Assembly: GCF_029167625.1 (NCBI RefSeq)
Contig: NZ_CP119145.1
Span: forward strand, 2,914,001 to 2,978,000
DNA from: Streptomyces sp. AM 4-1-1
GTDB lineage: Bacteria > Actinomycetota > Actinomycetes > Streptomycetales > Streptomycetaceae
DNA: 64,000 nucleotides
Direction of reading: 5' to 3'
Position numbers and translations under genes: made by a program. This document shows, one piece after another, positions 1 to 9,004 of this stretch; the stretch's first letter is position 1; each line of letters opens with the position of its first letter. The notes under the pieces were generated by a model that ran no database searches, was not told the DNA's origin, and worked only from the letters and a program-made list of their open reading frames with translations.

Positions 1-2
1 CC

Positions 3-446
3 ACCGCGCCCGAACAGCCGCTGCATCTTCCCGAGCCCCACGACGACCGGCTCCGGGCCGTTGTCGCTCTTGTGAAGGAGGGGATGTCAACCCCTCTCAC
101 GCTCAGCCATCTGGGACATCGGGTGGGCGCCAGCGAACGCACACTCAGCAGGCTCTTCCAGCAGGAGACCGGAATGAGCTTCCCCCAGTGGCGCACACAG
201 CTTCGCGTCCACCACGCACTCCTCCTGCTCACCGCCGAGGTCTCGGTGACCAACACGGCGATCGCCTGCGGATGGGCGAATCCGAGCGCCTTCATCGACG
301 CGTTCACGACACTTGTCGGACAGACACCCGGTCAGTACCAGCGCTCGCTCCGGGAAGACGCGAAGACGGCTCGACCCGGGGACAACCTCCCCACCGGACC
401 CACCGGACTTCGGGGCACACCGCAGGCACCCTGCCCCGAGACGTGA
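3..446 (+). CDS. AraC-family transcriptional regulator, C-terminal part (5' truncated by window edge)
   Basis: This is the DNA-binding end of an AraC/XylS-type regulator. The frame is open to the left edge of the window, so the true start and the ligand-binding domain lie outside. The visible part holds both helix-turn-helix units: LGHRVGASERTLSRLFQQET is the first, and the segment TNTAIACGWANPSAFIDAF followed by GQTPGQYQRS is the classical second AraC HTH. A GTG at 72 and an ATG at 84 also lie in frame but sit just inside the HTH domain, so neither is a credible start. The last ~35 residues are a Pro/Thr-rich tail. The target is unknown. The convergent VOC gene ends 13 bases downstream. Confidence 0.85.
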   Translation, partial: TAPEQPLHLPEPHDDRLRAVVALVKEGMSTPLTLSHLGHRVGASERTLSRLFQQETGMSFPQWRTQLRVHHALLLLTAEVSVTNTAIACGWANPSAFIDAFTTLVGQTPGQYQRSLREDAKTARPGDNLPTGPTGLRGTPQAPCPET

Positions 447-459
447 CCCCTGGCCGGTG

Positions 460-840
460 TCAGAGTGGGTTGAGACGGGCCTTGAGCAGGCAGAACACAT
501 TGCCTTCGGGGTCGGTCAGGACGTGCCACTGCTCCTCCCCCGTCTGGCCGATGTCCGCCGGGCGCGCACCGAGCTTCAGCAGGCGTTCGAGTTCGGCGCC
601 CTGATCGCGGTCGGTGGCGTTGACGTCGATGTGCAGCCGGGACTTCCCCGGCTCCGGCTCATCCCTGCGACTGAGGATGATCGTCGGCTGCGGACCGCCG
701 AACCCCCCGCGCGGCCCGATCTCCAGCGTGCCGTCGTCCTCGCGATCGAGCACGACGAAGTCCAGGACCTCGCACCAGAACCGCGCCAGCACCTCGGGGT
801 CGCGGCAACCGAGCACGAGTTCACTGATACGACATGCCAT
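460..840 (-). CDS. VOC-superfamily (glyoxalase/bleomycin-resistance-like) protein
   Basis: A 126-residue single-domain VOC protein of the usual family length. The N-terminus (ISELVLGCRDPEVLARFWCEVL) is the typical opening beta-alpha unit, and the end (HVLTDPEGNVFCLL) is the conserved VOC closing motif with the metal-ligand Glu position replaced. A His at HIDVNATDRD is a likely second ligand position. Such proteins in Streptomyces are often uncharacterised and may bind or isomerise small molecules; the substrate cannot be read from sequence. It is convergent with the AraC-type regulator and has no obvious operon partner. Confidence 0.8.
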   Translation of the reverse strand: MACRISELVLGCRDPEVLARFWCEVLDFVVLDREDDGTLEIGPRGGFGGPQPTIILSRRDEPEPGKSRLHIDVNATDRDQGAELERLLKLGARPADIGQTGEEQWHVLTDPEGNVFCLLKARLNPL

Positions 841-1371
841 GGACGGAACCTGCTCTCAGCCGGGGAACTGTCGGGAAACCGCCGGGAAGACCACACGCGA
901 ACCTCAAGGGCTCCCATGCGGTGAAAACGATCCCGCGACCGTACCGAACGAGGCGAGCACGGGCGAACCGTTTTCCGGGCCGGCCCTGTCCGGGCAGCCG
1001 GGCAGCCGGGCAGCCGGGCAGCCGCGCAGGGCCGTCGGCCAGGCGGCGGGGAAGCCGACTTCGGGAGGACCGCCCCATCGAGGAGTGCCGTGCCCGCAGC
1101 GCGGGCCGCCATCCGTGCCCGCAGCGGCACTCGTACGGCCCGGTTCTCGATTTACGGACGAATACGCACACCGTCCCGAACGGCCGAATCGTTACATCCG
1201 CAACGCCTGACCAGGGCATCCGGGCAGGATCGCGCGGCGAACGCGCAGGACGTTGGCCGGTCGGCCCCCGTACGGCGGAAGAATGATGGCCAATTGCACC
1301 CTTGGTCCGAACCACGGCGGGACGGAAGTATGTCCGGCGTTGACAGACCGTCCACAAGACAGGGGTCATCC
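841..1371. other. Intergenic region, 530 bases
   Basis: No convincing gene is seen here. It holds the upstream regions of the VOC gene (minus strand) and of the secreted protein (plus strand). The only structure noticed is four perfect copies of an 8-bp unit (GGGCAGCC) at 992-1023. Reading frames that cross this region have no family resemblance. Confidence 0.6.
992..1023. repeat. Short tandem repeat, 4 x 8 bp
   Basis: Four contiguous exact copies of GGGCAGCC. It is intergenic and GC-rich, a likely slippage-prone tract. Confidence 0.85.
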
Positions 1372-1917
1372 GTGTTGTCACGCATCGCCATCGCAACTGC
1401 AACCATCCTGACGGCGGCCGTCGCCGGAACCGCCACCGCCAATGCCGCACCGGCACATCCCGCCGGCAACTGCGTCGTCAACGTCGAGACCGGGAAGTCC
1501 CAGTGTTTCGGGACGTTCCGTGAGGCCATCGCGTCCACCACGCACGGCCGCATAACCGACGCCCCGCTGTCCGCCAAGGACATCGACCAGAACCTGGTCG
1601 CGCGGCTCAAGGCGTCGTCCAACGCCCTGGGCCCGCAGGACGTCCAGTTCGGCATCGTCTACAAGGACTCGAACTACGGCGGCACGTCCGTCACGTACAG
1701 CGCCAGTGTCGGCTGCCAGAGCGGAAACGGCCGGGATTACCAGGCCAACATCGGCGGCAGCATGGACAACGCGGTCAGCTCGCTCACCACGGTGAGCTGC
1801 TGGCTGGAGCTGTGGGACTCCCCGAACACGGGCGGCACGCACCAGGAGTACCAGCAGTCGACCTCGTACGTCGGGGACGCGATGAACGACCGGGCGTCCT
1901 CGATCGCCTTCCTGTAG
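1372..1917 (+). CDS. Secreted beta/gamma-crystallin-like (peptidase-inhibitor I36-type) protein
   Basis: Predicted exported protein of 181 residues. I chose the GTG at 1372 because an AGGGG ribosome site sits 6 bases upstream and the protein then begins with a clean signal peptide (LSRIAIATATILTAAVAGTATANA, cleavage after ANA). An in-frame ATG at 1330 gives an awkward N-terminal extension. The mature C-terminal ~85 residues show two crystallin-type half motifs: YKDSNYGGTSVTY, and a later LWDSPNTGGTHQEYQ followed by MNDRASSIAF, the signature of Streptomyces I36 inhibitor and killer-toxin-like folds. Cysteines at QSGC/VSCW positions could pair. The role is probably extracellular (protease inhibition or surface binding), but this is family inference. 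A perfect hairpin follows the stop codon. Confidence 0.75.
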   Translation: MLSRIAIATATILTAAVAGTATANAAPAHPAGNCVVNVETGKSQCFGTFREAIASTTHGRITDAPLSAKDIDQNLVARLKASSNALGPQDVQFGIVYKDSNYGGTSVTYSASVGCQSGNGRDYQANIGGSMDNAVSSLTTVSCWLELWDSPNTGGTHQEYQQSTSYVGDAMNDRASSIAFL

Positions 1918-1958
1918 GAACCGCCGTCCGGCACATGCGGCCGTGAACGGAACACCAG

Positions 1959-1988
1959 GCGCTCGGCCGGGACTTCCCGGCCGAGCGC
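1959..1988 (+). terminator. Hairpin terminator after the secreted crystallin-like gene
   Basis: Perfect 14-bp inverted repeat with a 2-base loop (arm GCGCTCGGCCGGGA), 41 bases after the stop. There is no U-tract, as is usual in Streptomyces. Confidence 0.7.
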
Positions 1989-2189
1989 TTCACGTGGACG
2001 GTCCCTCGCACCGCGTGTCCGCTCCGGCAGGCCGTGCCGACCGTCCGCTCCGTCCGCTCCGTCCGGCAAGGAAGACATCAGCGCGGTCGCAGACATCACC
2101 GTGGCCGCAGACATCACCCCGGCCGGTTCGGCCACGCGGCCGTACGCCCGCCGGAGACGCCCCCCACGCAACCCCGCCGCCCCCGGATG

Positions 2190-2381
2190 TCAGCCCTTGG
2201 GCCCCTTGGTCACGACTGTGGAACCACTGTCCTGGTCGACGGGAGTGACGACCGCCGCCAGACCACGCGCCTTCTCCTCCGGCGACGCATCGGCGAGGTG
2301 GACCACGGACCCGCCCAGAGCGAGCACCGCCGCTCCCAGCAGTACGGCTGCCGGCACCCGGCCTGAAGATCTCCGCCTCAT
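2190..2381 (-). CDS. Small membrane or secreted peptide, 63 aa
   Basis: Unrecognised small protein. The ATG at 2381 is favoured by a strong GAGGGG site 6 bases upstream; the longer reading frame starting at 2444 lacks one. The sequence opens with an Arg-rich head (MRRRSSGRVP), then one hydrophobic segment (AAVLLGAAVLALGGSVVHLA), then a short polar tail (~35 residues) ending TVVTKGPKG. It could be a membrane-anchored peptide or a cleaved secreted one. No partner gene suggests a function. Confidence 0.6.
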   Translation of the reverse strand: MRRRSSGRVPAAVLLGAAVLALGGSVVHLADASPEEKARGLAAVVTPVDQDSGSTVVTKGPKG

Positions 2382-2577
2382 CGCAATCCCCTCGTGTTCG
2401 GCCCTGTTGCTCTTCCCGCCGCCCGAGGACCGTCCGAAAGGCATCCCGGGCGCCTCCCGAGCGTAACCCCCGCTCCCGCCAACTCACCCCCGTCGGTGGC
2501 GAATTGGTCCGCTCCGGCGGGTCACTCCGAAGGATCGGTGAGTCACCCGGGCGCGGCTCGGCCGCCGCACCCGCCGA

Positions 2578-3369
2578 TCATCCGAAGCCGACCTGCTCCA
2601 GCCAGGAGTCGAGCAGCCGCTCGTCGCCGAGGACTTCGACGCCCTCGCCGCGGACGGGTCGTCGGCGGTAGACGGCCAGCAGCAGGTCGGTCAGCGGGCC
2701 GCGCACGGCCACGGCGGCCTTCTCGTGCGCGCGGCGCCAGGTGATGGTGTCGCCCGTGAGGTCGACCAGCCACTCCGCTGCCGCTTCCGGCGCGGTGTCG
2801 GTGGCGTGGAGGTGCACGGTCCGTCCGGGGCCGAGCAGTTCGCGCAGCCCGGAACGGATGTCGAGCATCACGGGCAGCGAACCCAGCTCCATCCACTCGT
2901 CGAGGGCGTCGAGGGCGACCTCCTCGGCGACGGTGAACTCCGCGCCGAGCGCCAGGAACGCGTCGGCCCGGTGGATCACCGTCTCGTGCGTGAAGCGCCG
3001 GGCGAGGAACGCCGTCGTTCCCCCGGGGACCGGGGACCACACCTCCGCGTCGGGCCCGGCGGCGCTCAGCGTGTCCGCCAGGCGCTCGGCGCCCTCGGTG
3101 AGCCAGGGGCCGAGCAGGGCGGGGTCCTCGTCGGTGTAGGCGGACAGGTCACGGAAGTGGTCGTCGGGGGGAGGCTGGGTCGCGCGGGTCCGCGCGATCT
3201 CCTCGGCCCAGCGCTGGGCACCACCGAGGTGCCGCAGCAACTGGCCGACGTTCCAGCCGGGACAGGAGGGCACCGGAAGCGTCAGGTCCGCGTCCTCGAC
3301 GCGGGACGCCAACAACCCGGTCTGCGCGACGATTTCGGCACAGTGGCGGCCGTAACTCAGGTTGGTCAT
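2578..3369 (-). CDS. Maleylpyruvate isomerase family mycothiol-dependent enzyme (DinB-like fold)
   Basis: 263-residue protein of the MDMPI/DinB-2 family, which uses mycothiol, the actinobacterial thiol, as cofactor or substrate. The N-terminal domain contains the family hallmark VPSCPGWNVGQLLRHLGGA, and TFTHETVIHRADA-type metal-binding His residues (here ARRFTHETVIHRADA); with the His in LLRHL they form the expected His triad. The C-terminal ~85 residues form the usual small MDMPI C-domain. The ATG at 3369 is chosen over the longer frame because the protein then begins directly at the family N-terminus. The exact reaction is unknown. Confidence 0.8.
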   Translation of the reverse strand: MTNLSYGRHCAEIVAQTGLLASRVEDADLTLPVPSCPGWNVGQLLRHLGGAQRWAEEIARTRATQPPPDDHFRDLSAYTDEDPALLGPWLTEGAERLADTLSAAGPDAEVWSPVPGGTTAFLARRFTHETVIHRADAFLALGAEFTVAEEVALDALDEWMELGSLPVMLDIRSGLRELLGPGRTVHLHATDTAPEAAAEWLVDLTGDTITWRRAHEKAAVAVRGPLTDLLLAVYRRRPVRGEGVEVLGDERLLDSWLEQVGFG

Positions 3370-3577
3370 GACGCCACGGTAGACGGCACCACCGACAGGG
3401 CGGGCGGACACGGGCCTCACGCCCGAGGGCCGCCGCGCTCCGGCACGGCCACGGAATCCGCCGATCGGTCACATGCTCACCGGTGGCGGCCCGCCCTCCC
3501 CACCGGCCCCGATCCCCACCGGCCCCGCTCACCGAAGCGAACCGGACCGCCCGGCCCCCGCCCGGCAGAATCCCGGC

Positions 3578-4573
3578 TCAGCGCCCCAGCCGCAGCGCGA
3601 CCTCCGTCGCCCAGTACGTCAGGATCATCCGCGCACCCGCCCGCCGGATGCCCGTCAGGCTCTCCATGATCGCCGCGTCCCGGTCGATCCAGCCCTTCTC
3701 GGCGGCGGCCTCGATCATCGCGTACTCGCCACTGATCTGGTACGCGGCGACCGGCACGTCCACCGCGTCCGCGACCTTCGCGAGGATGTCGAGGTACGGC
3801 CCGGCCGGCTTGACCATGACCATGTCGGCGCCCTCGGCGAGGTCCAGGGCCAGTTCGCGCAGCGACTCGCGGCTGTTCGCCGGGTCCTGCTGGTACGTCT
3901 TGCGGTCGCCCCTGAGCGACGAGCCGACCGCCTCGCGGAACGGGCCGTAGAAGGCGGAGGAGTACTTCGCGGTGTACGCGAGGACCGACACGTCCTCGTG
4001 GCCCGTCTGGTCCAGCGCGTCGCGGACCACGCCGACCTGGCCGTCCATCATGCCGCTCGGGCCGACCACATGGGCGCCCGCGTCGGCCTGCACCTGGGCC
4101 ATCTCGGCGTACCGCTCCAGCGTGGCGTCGTTGTCGACGCGGCCGTCCTCGGTCAGGACACCGCAGTGGCCGTGGTCCGTGTACTCGTCCAGACAGAGGT
4201 CGGACATCACCACCAGATCGTCGCCGACCTCCTCGCGCACCGCCCGCAGCGCGACCTGGAGGATGCCGTCCGGGTCGGTGCCCGCCGTGCCCAGGGCGTC
4301 CTTCTTCTCGTCCAGCGGGACACCGAAGACCATCAGCCCGGAGACCCCGGCCGACACCGCGTCCACGGCTGCCTTCCGCAGGGTGTCCAGGGTGTGCTGC
4401 TGGACGCCGGGCATCGCCGAGATGCCGACGGGCGCGTCGATCCCCTCACGGACGAACGCGGGAAGGATCAGGTCCGCCGGGGAGAGGCGGGTCTCCGCGA
4501 CCATCCGCCGCATCGCGGGCGTGGTCCGCAGCCGCCGGGGGCGGGCGCCGGGGAAGTTTCCGTACTCAGTCAT
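3578..4573 (-). CDS. hemB: Delta-aminolevulinic acid dehydratase (porphobilinogen synthase)
   Basis: Condenses two 5-aminolevulinate molecules to porphobilinogen, the second common step of haem, sirohaem and cobalamin synthesis, in the cytoplasm. About 331 residues, normal length. The two Schiff-base lysines are visible in [19 protein letters not shown] and in [12 protein letters not shown]. The metal site reads [15 protein letters not shown], keeping two of the three cysteines of zinc-type enzymes. The ATG at 4573 puts the protein at the family N-terminus ([15 protein letters not shown]); a GTG 36 bases upstream is in frame. It is the last gene of the rex-hem cluster but is separated from hemD by 275 bases and a hairpin, so it may be partly independently transcribed. 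Confidence 0.97.
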   Translation of the reverse strand: MTEYGNFPGARPRRLRTTPAMRRMVAETRLSPADLILPAFVREGIDAPVGISAMPGVQQHTLDTLRKAAVDAVSAGVSGLMVFGVPLDEKKDALGTAGTDPDGILQVALRAVREEVGDDLVVMSDLCLDEYTDHGHCGVLTEDGRVDNDATLERYAEMAQVQADAGAHVVGPSGMMDGQVGVVRDALDQTGHEDVSVLAYTAKYSSAFYGPFREAVGSSLRGDRKTYQQDPANSRESLRELALDLAEGADMVMVKPAGPYLDILAKVADAVDVPVAAYQISGEYAMIEAAAEKGWIDRDAAIMESLTGIRRAGARMILTYWATEVALRLGR

Positions 4574-4790
4574 CTCTTCAGTCGCCTCTTGGGTGGTCCG
4601 TAGCGGCACGAGCGTCGCCTCCCGCGTGGTCCGCGTTCAGCCGCACGATCGTCACGACTCGCGTGGGCCGTGGCGGCGCCACCGTCACGGCGAGGCCCGG
4701 CCGGTCCGTCGGGCCACCCCCGACGATAAACCCGGCCACGCGAACGCCTTACCGACACCCGGACCGGGAAACGAGAACCCGTGTACGGCG

Positions 4791-4828
4791 ACGGGCGGCC
4801 CGGCCGCCGAAGCAGCCGGACCGCCCGT
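4791..4828 (-). terminator. Hairpin between hemD and hemB
   Basis: 14-bp arms with one mismatch (ACGGGCGGCCCGGC and its partner at 4815-4828), 20 bases after the hemD stop on the transcribed strand. It suggests partial termination inside the hem cluster. Confidence 0.55.
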
Positions 4829-4848
4829 GATCACCTCGGTGACATCCG

Positions 4849-6519
4849 TCAGGTCGTCGTACGCCGTCTGCGCGCCCCCGGGCGCCGCTCGCTCGGCCGG
4901 GTGACCGGGTCACCGGCCTCCTTCGCGGCGTCCCTGCGCTGCGCGCCGAACGCGGCGAGCGCCTCGGCCAGCCTGTGCACCGACGGCTCCGGGGAGAGGA
5001 CGTCGACGCGCAGCCCGTGCTCCTCGGCGGTCTTCGCCGTGGCGGGGCCGATGCACGCGATGACGGTCACGTTGTGCGGCTTGCCCGCGATGCCGACGAG
5101 GTTCCGTACCGTCGACGACGAGGTGAACAGCACCGCGTCGAACCCGCCGCCCTTGATCGCCTCCCGGGTCTCGGCGGGCGGCGGCGAGGCGCGGACCGTG
5201 CGGTACGCGGTGACGTCGTCGACCTCCCAGCCCAGCTCGATGAGCCCGGCGACCAGGGTCTCCGTGGCGATGTCGGCGCGCGGCAGGAACACCCGGTCGA
5301 TCGGGTCGAAGACCGGGTCGTACGGCGGCCAGTCCTCCAGCAGCCCGGCGGCGGACTGCTCACCGGAGGGCACCAGATCCGGCTTCACACCGAAGTCGAT
5401 CAGCGCGGCGGCGGTCTGCTCGCCGACCGCGGCGACCTTGATCCCGGCGAAGGCACGGGCGTCGAGCCCGTACTCCTCGAACTTCTCCCGGACCGCCTTG
5501 ACCGCGTTGACACTCGTGAAGGCGATCCACTCGTACCGGCCCGTGACCAGGCCCTTGACCGCGCGCTCCATCTGCTGAGGGGTACGCGGCGGCTCGACGG
5601 CGATCGTCGGGACCTCGTGCGGCACGGCGCCGTACGAACGCAACTGGTCGGAGAGCGACGCCGCCTGCTCCTTCGTACGCGGCACGAGCACCTTCCAGCC
5701 GAACAGCGGCTTGGACTCGAACCACGCGAGCTGGTCGCGCTGGGCGGCGGAGCTGCGCTCACCGACCACGGCTATGACGGGCTGGTGCCCGTCCGGCGAC
5801 GGGAGGACCTTGGCCTGCTTGAGGACCTGGGCGATCGTCCCGAGGGTCGCCGTCCAGGTGCGCTGGCGGGTCGTCGTACCACCGATGGTGACGGTGAGCG
5901 GGGTGTCGGGCTTACGGCCCGAGGAGACCAGCTCACCGGCCGCGGCGGCGACCGAGTCGAGCGTCGTCGAGACGACGGCGGTCGCGTCGCTCGCGCCGAC
6001 CTCGGACCAACAGCGCTCGGAGGCGGTACGGGCGTCGACGAAACGCACATCGGCGCCCTGCGCGTCCCGCAGCGGCACACCGGCGTACGCGGGCACGCCC
6101 ACGGCGTTCGCGACTCCGGGAACCACCTCGAAGGGGATGCCCTGAGCTGCGCACGCGAGCATCTCGGCGCCCGCGTCACCGTCCAGGCCCGGATCGCCCG
6201 AGACGGCACGTACCACCCGCCTGCCGCCCTTCGCTGCCTCCATGACAAGATTGGCGGCGTCCCTGAGAACGGGCACCCCGGCGGCTGTTGACAGATCGTC
6301 AACAACCGCCAGCTCAGGCGTGCTTACGCCTGCCCGCGCATGGCAGCGGACGACGTCGAGCACGTGCTGCTCGGCGACAAGGACGTCCGCGCTCGCCAGC
6401 GCCTCGACGGCGCGCAGGGTCAGCAGTCCCGGGTCGCCGGGACCGGCGCCGAGGAAGGTGACGTGCCCGTGTGCGGACGGGACAGGAAAGTCGGACGCGG
6501 CGTGGCCGGTGGGGCTCAA
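4849..6519 (-). CDS. hemD: Bifunctional uroporphyrinogen-III methyltransferase-like / uroporphyrinogen-III synthase
   Basis: 556-residue fusion. Residues ~18-250 are a tetrapyrrole-methylase (CobA/SUMT) fold: GAGPGDPGLLTLRA and VVPGVANAVGVPAYAG are canonical. Residues ~265-530 are HemD, which closes and inverts ring D to give uroporphyrinogen III (FTSVNAVKAV and LFTSSSTVRNL are HemD landmarks). The methylase half looks eroded at its other signatures: the usual DRLV segment reads AEQHV and the GGDPFxFGRG segment reads AVSGDPGLDGDAGAE. HemD activity is therefore secure and methylation is doubtful. The start is a TTG at 6519 overlapping the hemC stop (TTGA), so translation is coupled; no ATG/GTG fits the methylase N-terminus. 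Confidence 0.93.
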   Translation of the reverse strand: MSPTGHAASDFPVPSAHGHVTFLGAGPGDPGLLTLRAVEALASADVLVAEQHVLDVVRCHARAGVSTPELAVVDDLSTAAGVPVLRDAANLVMEAAKGGRRVVRAVSGDPGLDGDAGAEMLACAAQGIPFEVVPGVANAVGVPAYAGVPLRDAQGADVRFVDARTASERCWSEVGASDATAVVSTTLDSVAAAAGELVSSGRKPDTPLTVTIGGTTTRQRTWTATLGTIAQVLKQAKVLPSPDGHQPVIAVVGERSSAAQRDQLAWFESKPLFGWKVLVPRTKEQAASLSDQLRSYGAVPHEVPTIAVEPPRTPQQMERAVKGLVTGRYEWIAFTSVNAVKAVREKFEEYGLDARAFAGIKVAAVGEQTAAALIDFGVKPDLVPSGEQSAAGLLEDWPPYDPVFDPIDRVFLPRADIATETLVAGLIELGWEVDDVTAYRTVRASPPPAETREAIKGGGFDAVLFTSSSTVRNLVGIAGKPHNVTVIACIGPATAKTAEEHGLRVDVLSPEPSVHRLAEALAAFGAQRRDAAKEAGDPVTRPSERRPGARRRRTTT

Positions 6520-7517
6520 AGTGCTCGCTCCCCCATAAGACCGGCCGCACCCTTGGCAAGCATCTCGTCCGCGAGTTCGCGACCGAGCGCCGCCGCGTCG
6601 TCGTGCGACGTGGGAACGGGACCGGTGGTGGACATCTGCACCAGCGAGGCACCGTCGGTGGACCCGACGACTCCGCGCAGGCGCAGTTCATTGACAGCCT
6701 GCCCGTCGGCCTGCAGGTCGGCCAGCGCACCCACGGGTGCGGAGCAGCCGGCCTCCAGGGCGGCGAGCAGGGCACGCTCGGCGGTCACGGCGGCCCGGGT
6801 GTGCGGGTCGTCGAGCGCGGCGAGCGCGGTGGCGAGGTCGGCGCTGGACGCAGCGCACTCGATCGCCAGTGCTCCCTGACCGGGAGCGGGCAGCACGGTG
6901 TCCACCGACAGGAAATCGGTCACCTCACCGAGCCGGCCCAGGCGGCTGAGCCCGGCCGCGGCGAGAACCACCGCGTCCAGCTCGCCGCTTCGTACAAAAC
7001 CGATGCGCGTATCGACGTTGCCCCGGATCGGGACCGTCTCGATGTCGAGACCGCGGCCCCGCGCGTACGCGTTGAGCTGCGCCATCCGGCGCGGCGAACC
7101 GGTGCCGACGCGGGCGCCGGACGGCAGCCCCTCCAGGGTCAGCCCGTCCCGTGCGACCAGCACGTCACGCGGGTCCTCGCGGCGCGGCACGGCGGCCAGC
7201 AGCAGGCTCTCGGGCTGTGTGGTCGGCAGGTCCTTGAGCGAGTGGACGGCGAAGTCCACCTCGCCGCGCAGCAGCGCCTCGCGCAGCGCGGCGACGAACA
7301 CGCCGGTCCCGCCGATCTGCGCCAGGTGCTCCCGGGAGACGTCGCCGTACGTGGTGATCTCGACGAGCTCGACGGCGCGCCCGGTCACCTCGCCGACCGC
7401 GTCGGCGACGAGCCCGGACTGTGCCATGGCGAGTTTGCTGCGCCGGGTGCCCAGCCGGAGCGGACGTCGGTCGCCGGAAGCGGTGGCCCCCACGCCCAGG
7501 GGTGAGTTGTCGGTCAT
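6516..7517 (-). CDS. hemC: Hydroxymethylbilane synthase (porphobilinogen deaminase)
   Basis: Polymerises four porphobilinogens to hydroxymethylbilane. 333 residues, slightly long for the family because of a ~17-residue N-terminal lead before RLGTRRSKLAMAQS. Visible landmarks are the substrate-binding HSLKDLPT motif, GTGSPRRMAQL, and the dipyrromethane-cofactor cysteine in LEAGCSAPVGA. The start overlaps the hemA stop by four bases (ATGA), and its own stop overlaps the hemD TTG, so hemA-hemC-hemD form a translationally coupled run under Rex control. Confidence 0.97.
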   Translation of the reverse strand: MTDNSPLGVGATASGDRRPLRLGTRRSKLAMAQSGLVADAVGEVTGRAVELVEITTYGDVSREHLAQIGGTGVFVAALREALLRGEVDFAVHSLKDLPTTQPESLLLAAVPRREDPRDVLVARDGLTLEGLPSGARVGTGSPRRMAQLNAYARGRGLDIETVPIRGNVDTRIGFVRSGELDAVVLAAAGLSRLGRLGEVTDFLSVDTVLPAPGQGALAIECAASSADLATALAALDDPHTRAAVTAERALLAALEAGCSAPVGALADLQADGQAVNELRLRGVVGSTDGASLVQMSTTGPVPTSHDDAAALGRELADEMLAKGAAGLMGERAL

Positions 7518-9004
7518 GACCGCCCTCTATTCGGGTCGTTCAGGTCTGCCCGGGAGACGGCGGCCACCGTCTGCGGGTCCAGGTCGAAGAGTTCACGCAG
7601 AGCGTCGGCGTACCCGGCGCCGCCGGGCTCGCTGGCGAGCTGCTTGACCCGCACGGTGGGCGCGTGCAGGAGCTTGTCGACGACGCGGCGCACGGTCTGC
7701 GAGATCTCGGCGCGCTGCTTCTCGTCCAGGTCGGGGAGTCGTCCGTCGAGCCGCGCGATCTCGCCGGCCACCACACCGGCGGCCATGGTGCGCAGGGCGA
7801 CGACGGTCGGGGTGATGTGGGCGGCGCGCTGGGCGGCGCCGAAGGCGTCGACCTCGTCGGCGACGATGGTGCGCACCCGGTCGACGTCGGCGGCCATCGG
7901 CGCGTCGGCGGACGCGTCGGCGAGCGACTCGATGTCGACGAGGCGTACCCCGGCGAGCCGCTGCACGGCTCCGTCGATGTCGCGCGGCATGGCGAGGTCG
8001 AGCAGGGCGAGCTTGGCGGGGCCGGAACCCTGCGCGGGCACGGTGGCCCGGCGTACGGCCTGGGCCTGCGCGGTCGCGGCGGCGGCGCCGTTCTCCACCC
8101 AGGCCGCGTGCTGGTCGAGCCCGGCGGGTGCGGAGAGCTGTCCGGCGGGCGCGTCGACGGCGGCGTCGAGGGCGGTGCCGAGCGCGTCGGCGACGGTCTC
8201 GGCGGTCAGCACGAGCCCGGTGGCTCCGGTGCAGGACACCACGACGTCGGCACGTGTCAGTTCTTCGGGCACGGCGTTCATCGCGACCACTCGGGCGGCG
8301 GTGTCACCGGTCGCGGTCAGGATCTCGACGAGGCGGTCGGCGCGGGCCCGGGTGCGGTTGGCGACGGCGATCTCGGCGACGCCCGCACGGGCCAGGGTGG
8401 CGGCGGCGAGCGAGGACATCGAGCCCGCGCCGATCACCAGGGCGCGCTTGTCCCTGGCCCAGTCGCCCACGTCGGCGCCGTCGGCCAGCTGCTCCAGGCC
8501 GAAGGTGACGAGCGACTGCCCGGCCCGGTCGATCCCGGTCTCGCTGTGGGCGCGCTTGCCGACCCGCAGGGCCTGCTGGAACAGGTCGTTGAGCAGCCGG
8601 CCCGCGGTGTGCAGCTCCTGCCCCAGGGCGAGCGCGTCCTTGATCTGGCCGAGGATCTGGCCCTCGCCGACGACCATCGAGTCCAGCCCGCAGGCCACCG
8701 AGAAGAGGTGGTGGACGGCCCGGTCCTCGTAGTGCACATAGAGATAGGGGGTGAGCTCGTCGAGGCCGACCCCGCTGTGCTGGGCGAGCAGCGTGGACAG
8801 CTCGGCGACGCCCGCGTGGAACTTGTCCACGTCGGCGTACAGCTCGATGCGGTTGCAGGTGGCGAGGACGGTGGCCTCGACCGCGGGCTGCGCGGCGAGG
8901 GTGTCCTGGAGGAGCTTGGCCTGGGCGTCGGACGCCAGCGAGGCCCGCTCCAGTACGGAGACGGGGGCGCTGCGGTGGCTCAGGCCCACGACGAGGAGAC
9001 TCAT
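7514..9004 (-). CDS. hemA: Glutamyl-tRNA reductase
   Basis: Reduces glutamyl-tRNA to glutamate-1-semialdehyde with NADPH, the committed C5-pathway step. The N-terminal catalytic domain has LSHRSAPVSVLERA and the nucleophilic cysteine in ATCNRIELYA; GEGQILGQIKDA follows. The NADPH Rossmann motif is VIGAGSMSS. The C-terminal dimerisation helix region is RRVVDKLLHAPTVRVKQLA. At 496 residues it is longer than most bacterial HemA because of an Ala/Gln-rich insert of about 50 residues after the Rossmann domain, as usual in Streptomyces. The start lies four bases from the rex stop (ATGA overlap), so it is co-transcribed with rex. Confidence 0.97.
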   Translation of the reverse strand: MSLLVVGLSHRSAPVSVLERASLASDAQAKLLQDTLAAQPAVEATVLATCNRIELYADVDKFHAGVAELSTLLAQHSGVGLDELTPYLYVHYEDRAVHHLFSVACGLDSMVVGEGQILGQIKDALALGQELHTAGRLLNDLFQQALRVGKRAHSETGIDRAGQSLVTFGLEQLADGADVGDWARDKRALVIGAGSMSSLAAATLARAGVAEIAVANRTRARADRLVEILTATGDTAARVVAMNAVPEELTRADVVVSCTGATGLVLTAETVADALGTALDAAVDAPAGQLSAPAGLDQHAAWVENGAAAATAQAQAVRRATVPAQGSGPAKLALLDLAMPRDIDGAVQRLAGVRLVDIESLADASADAPMAADVDRVRTIVADEVDAFGAAQRAAHITPTVVALRTMAAGVVAGEIARLDGRLPDLDEKQRAEISQTVRRVVDKLLHAPTVRVKQLASEPGGAGYADALRELFDLDPQTVAAVSRADLNDPNRGRS

